A stretch of 13,578 nucleotides of DNA, from the NCBI GenBank assembly GCA_030770425.1, contig JASJFT010000443.1, forward strand, positions 1 to 13,578. The letters are read 5' to 3'. The stretch comes from Darksidea phi. Its lineage: Eukaryota > Ascomycota > Dothideomycetes > Pleosporales > Lentitheciaceae. Below are positions 9,481-13,578 of this stretch, piece by piece. The notes under the pieces are model-generated. The model saw only the letters and a program-made list of their open reading frames with translations. It had not been told where the DNA came from and did no database searches. Within the stretch, counting starts at the first letter, position 1, and each line of letters begins with the position of its first letter. Position numbers and translations under genes: made by a program.

Positions 9481-10971
9481 GTCGTTTAATATAGAAAGTT
9501 ACTAAAAAAGTATTATAATCTTTATAAAGAAATAATAATATATATAAGAAATTCTAAAGAGGTAAACTATATAAATAATATTAATATAAAGAAAGGATTA
9601 AAAGATTTAGTTAAAAGGTACCCTTAGAATCTTACTTAGGGGATACTATATAAGTAGAATAATTAATTAAAAAAGAAAATATTATTTACTTTAGTAATAA
9701 ACTATAGCTTAAAGAATTTAGTAAAACTAGCCTTTATATATTATAATAATAAATAGACTAACTAGTAATAATAGTATTAAAATTAATAAGCTAGATTTTT
9801 AATATAGATATTTATTCTATTTATATACCCTAGTAATAGAAATCTTAGTCGAGTATTATATAGTCTATAAATAACCTAAGTAAGCTATATATACTAAATA
9901 AGAAGTTTTTAAAGAAGCTTTATAATACCCCCTTTTAAAAGATAATAAATATTATATCTTTACTAATAATATTTCTATTAAAAATATTAAAGCTATAATA
10001 ATATTAATAATACTTATAATTAATAGTCTTAAGAGGTATATTAATTAAGAAGTTATACTTAATAAAGTAAGTCTTATAGATAGTAAAGGTTATAAAGTTA
10101 ATAGGTACTAGATAACTAATACTATCTAGCCTATACTAGAGGAATTAATATAGGAAGCTATCGAAAAGATAATAGAATATATCTAATAGTACTAAAAGTT
10201 AAGTTTATATATTATAATTATAGTCTAGTATAATTCTATCTTATTATTAGTATCCTTAATTAAATACTTCTACTTAATCTTATACTAGTTTTAATTAGTA
10301 TTAATATTAAAAATATAAAACTATATATTCTATTAAACCTTCTTAAGTATATTAGAATTTATATTCTTATTATTATAAGTAGCTCGGGTATTATAATACT
10401 AAATATACTTAATAATAAAGATAAAAAGATTAAAGTAGTAGTAGAAAGTAGGCTTAACTTATATAAATTATTAGTAAAACTATATTAATAAGAAGAAGAA
10501 AAGACTAATATATACTATTAAGTAGGTTTAATAATAAGTTTTATACTTACTATAGATAGTATAGATATTAACCTTCTAGTACTAGTTACTTAAAGTAATT
10601 TAATAAAACTTAACTATATTAAACTTCTATATAAACTAGAGAAGGTAGTTTATATATTAATAGTATATAAGGGGGGGCTAAGACTTTAAATAAATAAAAA
10701 GAGTATAGATATATTTAGAAAGAATAGTATTACTATACTAGCTAATAGAGGTAATTATAATAAGAGGTAGAATCTTAAGAGTATTAAGAAATAAAGTAGA
10801 GAAATCTAGAAGTAGATATACCTTCTTATACTTATATTAAAAGAGATCGTTCTATATCTAAGCTAATAACGCTCTAAATACTTATTAATAAAAATCTAAA
10901 ATATAGAAATAAAGGCGTATAAAGAGATATAATATATAATAAATTATTATCTCTTAGATAAACGTCTATAA
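9324..10971 (+). repeat. left arm of the 1.65-kb inverted repeat
   Basis: It pairs with 11846-13503 in inverted orientation. Paired positions sum to 22827 at the outer end and 22817 at the inner end, so only about 10 bp of net indel separates the arms. Most differences seen are C/T or G/A. It consists of the chromodomain and 3' region of copy A. Confidence 0.9.
9481..10971 (+). pseudogene. 3' region of copy A with a possible extra reading frame
   Basis: Downstream of the chromodomain the element continues about 1.5 kb before it is cut. The sense frame at positions = 1 mod 3, one step off pol, gives protein-like text such as KGLKDLVKRYP (9592-9624) and, near 9700-9748, NYSLKNLVKLAFIYY; copy B gives NYGLKNLVRLAFIYY there. 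Later segments include a very hydrophobic run (IIILIILIINS) near 10000-10030. I recognise no family. The usual Gypsy element has only a short spacer here, so an accessory ORF, an antisense gene or a long 3' UTR are all possible. A run of seven G at 10671-10677 is unusual in this AT-rich setting. Confidence 0.4.
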
Positions 10972-11152
10972 GGTACGTATAGATAGATAGGTATAGAAAT
11001 ACTAAGATAATAAAAGGGTTATATTTAGATAAAGATAAGACGAATTCTTAAGAAGACGTAATAGTAGAATATAGAATTATATAGGGTCTAGTATATAACT
11101 ATAGCTAGATTAACGATAATTCGGAAGTCCTTTAGTAGAAGTAAGTATAATA
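10967..11152 (-). repeat. 3' LTR of copy B, RIPed twin of the LTR at 3272-3457
   Basis: It aligns without gaps to 3272-3457 in inverted orientation (coordinates sum to 14424). I counted about 50 differences, 49 of them C-to-T or G-to-A in this copy. The TATA box is retained; the E-box and most CpA and CpG sites are lost. The LTR is interrupted at 10967. Confidence 0.85.
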
Positions 11153-11153
11153 T

Positions 11154-11168
11154 AGCCTCCCTCTTTTC
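11154..11168 (-). other. polypurine tract of copy B
   Basis: On the minus strand this reads AGAAAAGAGGGAGGC and is followed within two bases by the LTR start at 11152. A purine run directly before the 3' LTR is the primer for plus-strand synthesis in LTR retroelements. Its position fixes both the orientation of copy B and the LTR boundary. Confidence 0.75.
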
Positions 11169-11171
11169 TAA

Positions 11172-11845
11172 AGACTATTCCGACCCTTATAAAGAGTTAT
11201 TTACTATAATATATTTTATTAGTCCTCTTACTTCCTTTAGAAAAGTTTACCTAAGTATTTATACTTCTAAAAAATTCTATTTCTAAGAAAAAAATAATTT
11301 TATAGAGAAGACCTTTTAGATATTTAATATCTACGTTATATCCTACTATCTTAATAGGAGATTTCTATAATCTTTTTAGTCTTATAGTTCTTAATCTTAA
11401 TTTTATAATATATAGTTAATTTAACTAGAAAGTATATATAACTTAAGTATTAATTTATTATCGACGTATATTTATAACTTTTATCTATTACTATTATAGC
11501 TTATAGTCTATATATATTCTTATAGGTCCTTATACTAGTAGTAATAGTATTACCGCTCCTCTTATAGATAATTTTTAGTAACTTCTATCTAGTAAATACT
11601 TACTATCTTTATATAAGAGCTATTTACTAAGTATAACTTCTATAATTACTTTATTTATTTATAATATCTTTATAAAGGCTTTAGAACTAGCTTAAACTCT
11701 ATTTAATTTAATCTTAATATCTATTATAATAGTATAACCTAGTAGTACTTAATAATTACTAGTTACTACCTATTATAACTTATAATTATATTAAATTACT
11801 TATTTATTTATAATTCTTTTAGTAAAAGAAATTCCGTTTATATCT
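11172..11845 (-). other. distal 3' region of the retroelement, present only in copy B
   Basis: These 674 bp separate the inverted arm from the polypurine tract. Because copy A is truncated, there is no second copy in the window to compare. Both strands give moderately protein-like text once TAA/TAG are read through (minus strand for example KGLLYKIIFFLEIEFF near 11275-11325), but I recognise no domain. Together with 11846-13346 it makes about 2.2 kb between chromodomain and 3' LTR. Confidence 0.4.
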
Positions 11846-13503
11846 TTATAAGTATTTATCTAAAAGATAATAAATTATTATATATTATATCTCTTTAGAT
11901 ATCTTTATTTTCGTATTTTAAACTTTTACTAGTAAGTACTTAAGACGTTATTAGCTTAGGTATAGAACGGTCTTTTTTAGTATAAGTATAAGAAAATATA
12001 TCTACTTCTAGATTTTTTTACTTTATTTCTTAATACTCTTAAAATCCTACCTCTTATTATAATTACCTTTACTAGCTAGTATAATAATACTACCCTTTTT
12101 AAGTATATCTATACTTTTCTTATTTATTTAGAGTCTTAGTCTTCTCTTATATACTATTAGTATATAAACTACTTTTTCTAGTTTATATAAGAGTTTAATA
12201 TAATTAAACTTTATTAAATTACTTTAAGTAACTAGTATTAAAAGGCTAATATCTATATTATCTATAATAGATATAAAACTTATTATTAGATTTACTTAGT
12301 AGTATATATTAGTTCTTTCTTCTTCCTATTAACGTAGTTCTACTAATAATTCGTATAGATTAAGTCTACTTTTTACTACTACTTTAATCTTTTTATCTTT
12401 ACTATTAAGTATATTTAGTATTATAATACCTAAACTACTCGTAATAATAAGAATATAAATTTTAATATACTTAGAAAGATTTAGTAAAATATATAGTCTT
12501 ATACTTTTAATATTAATACTAGTTAGAATTAGTATAAGGTTAAGTAGAAGTATTTAATTAAGAATACTAGTAGTAAGATAGAATTATACTAGGTTATAGC
12601 TACGGTATATAAGCTTAACTTCTAGTACTATTAGATATATTCTACTATCTTTTTAATAACTTTCTATATTAATTTCTCTAGTATAAACTAGGTAGTATTA
12701 GCTATCTAGTACCTATTAACTTTATAGCCTCTACTACCTATAAGACTTACTTTATTAAGTATAACTTCTTAACTAGTACGCCTCTTAGGGCTATTAATTA
12801 TAAATATTATTAATATTATTATAACTCTAATATTCCTAATAGAAATATTATTAGTAGAGATATAATATTTATTACTCTATAAAAGGGGGTATTATAAAGC
12901 TTCTTTAAGAACTTCTTATCTAGTATATATAGCTTATTTAGATTACCCTTAAATTATATAGTACTTAGCTAAGATTCCTAGTTTAAGATATATAAATAAA
13001 ATAAATACTTAAATTAAAAGCTTAATCTTACTAATTACTTCCTAAGTATATATTCTTTTTAGATTTACGGCCTATTTATTATTATAATATATAAAGACTA
13101 GCCTTACTAAATTCTTTAAGCCGTAGTTTATTATTAAAGTAAATAATATTATTTTTTTAACTAATTACTTTACTTATATAGTATTCCTTAAGTAGGGTCT
13201 TAAGATTATCTTTTAATTAGATCTTTTAATTCTTTCTTTATATTAATATTACTTTCGTAGTCTACCTCTTTAGAACTTTTTATATATATTATTATCTCTT
13301 TATAAAGTTTATAATACTTCTTTAATAGCTTTTTACTTTAAACGACTTAATATTTAATTATTTAAATTTATCTAATATTCTACGAGAATCTTATTATAAT
13401 TATTAAAAGAGGCTTTAAACTTCTATATATTATTCTTATATAACTAATCTAGTTATTTTATAAGAAAGAGTTTCTTATTATATATTATCTTATACGTAAA
13501 GAT
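11846..13503 (-). repeat. right arm of the 1.65-kb inverted repeat
   Basis: This is the reverse complement partner of 9324-10971. For example, the sequence around 13291-13310 mirrors 9517-9536, and 12141-12154 mirrors 10663-10676. Where the arms disagree they mostly show C/T or G/A, as expected from independent RIP of two copies. Outer homology stops at about 13503, and normal sequence composition resumes at 13506. Confidence 0.9.
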
Positions 13504-13578
13504 AGTGTTATGCGTTGTACGTACCTTTATACGGGATCCGGGTTAGGGCCGATAGAACGTTTGTCGCACCGTTGGTTT
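13504..13578. other. right flank, unmutated sequence
   Basis: From 13506 TpG and CpA return (GTGTTATGCGTTG) and GC content rises sharply. No gene can be called in 75 bp. TACGTACCTTTATA at 13518-13531 resembles TACGTACCTTATA at 3445-3457. Confidence 0.5.

Larger units (their letters stand above)
3272..10971 (+). mobile_element. Ty3/Gypsy chromovirus copy A, RIP-inactivated, lacking its 3' LTR
   Basis: Order on the plus strand: LTR, leader and gag region, reverse transcriptase, RNase H, zinc-finger integrase, chromodomain, then part of a long 3' region. This order (RT-RH-IN-chromodomain) defines a chromovirus Gypsy element. It ends abruptly at about 10971, where it meets the LTR of the inverted copy B; its own distal 3' region, polypurine tract and 3' LTR are absent. 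No target-site duplication can be judged because the right end is lost. The whole internal part is RIPed: every reading frame is full of TAA and TAG and there are essentially no CpA or TpG dinucleotides. Confidence 0.85.
10967..13503 (-). mobile_element. Gypsy copy B, inverted and 5'-truncated
   Basis: Read right to left: a chromodomain start at 13503 (pol upstream of it is missing), 3' region to 11846, a further 675 bp found only in this copy, a polypurine tract at 11154-11168, then LTR from 11152 to 10967. It supplies the 3' end that copy A lacks. The LTR is cut at 10967, at the junction with copy A. All of it is RIPed. Confidence 0.8.

Noticed and set aside
10678..10971. A 3' LTR of copy A starting just after the seven-G run
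   Set aside because: The sequence does not match 3272-3457 or any direct repeat at the left end, and the true LTR start is identified in copy B about 900 bp further along the element (minus-strand order).
3272..11152. Reading the 186-bp inverted repeat as terminal inverted repeats of a DNA transposon
   Set aside because: The sequence begins TGT, has a TATA box, and in copy B is directly preceded by a polypurine tract; the interior encodes Gypsy pol. An LTR from two inverted retroelements explains all of this.
3437..13505. Mitochondrial DNA, centromere or a natural AT-rich gene desert
   Set aside because: Recognisable Gypsy domains in a constant frame and the specific loss of CpA/TpG with retained CpG identify a RIPed retroelement.

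Overview
The window looks like nuclear DNA of a filamentous ascomycete (Pezizomycotina). Two things point there. The left third carries a fungal-type gene with short (56-79 bp) GT-AG introns. The right three quarters is a very AT-rich block in which CpA and TpG are almost absent, the signature of repeat-induced point mutation (RIP). I cannot name the species.

Layout. Bases 1-873 are gene-poor: a 12-bp tandem direct repeat, a possible decayed reading frame, and the upstream region of the next gene. Bases 874-2561 (+) hold the one intact gene, a four-exon, 493-residue, membrane-anchored alpha/beta-hydrolase. Bases 2772-3107 (-) hold an F-box domain fragment, probably a truncated gene. At 3272 a Ty3/Gypsy retrotransposon begins with an LTR (TGTCACG start, TATA box). 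Its first ~165 bp are unmutated; everything after about 3437 is heavily RIPed.

The RIPed block (about 3437-13505) is two copies of one Gypsy chromovirus facing each other. Copy A (+, 3272-10971) has 5' LTR, gag region, reverse transcriptase, RNase H, integrase, chromodomain and part of a long 3' region. Copy B (-, 13503-10967) is a 5'-truncated inverted copy: end of chromodomain, the same 3' region, a polypurine tract and an LTR. The two share 1.65-kb inverted arms (9324-10971 and 11846-13503). The LTR of B is the RIPed twin of the unmutated LTR at 3272-3457: of about 50 differences over 186 bp, 49 are C-to-T or G-to-A. All recognisable pol domains are dead: catalytic Asp codons read Asn and Trp/Gln codons read stop.

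The most unusual parts are the 2.2-kb stretch between chromodomain and polypurine tract, which carries protein-like sense sequence conserved in both copies, and the RIPed/unRIPed LTR pair, which gives a direct local record of the mutation process. I found no rRNA, tRNA or CRISPR array.
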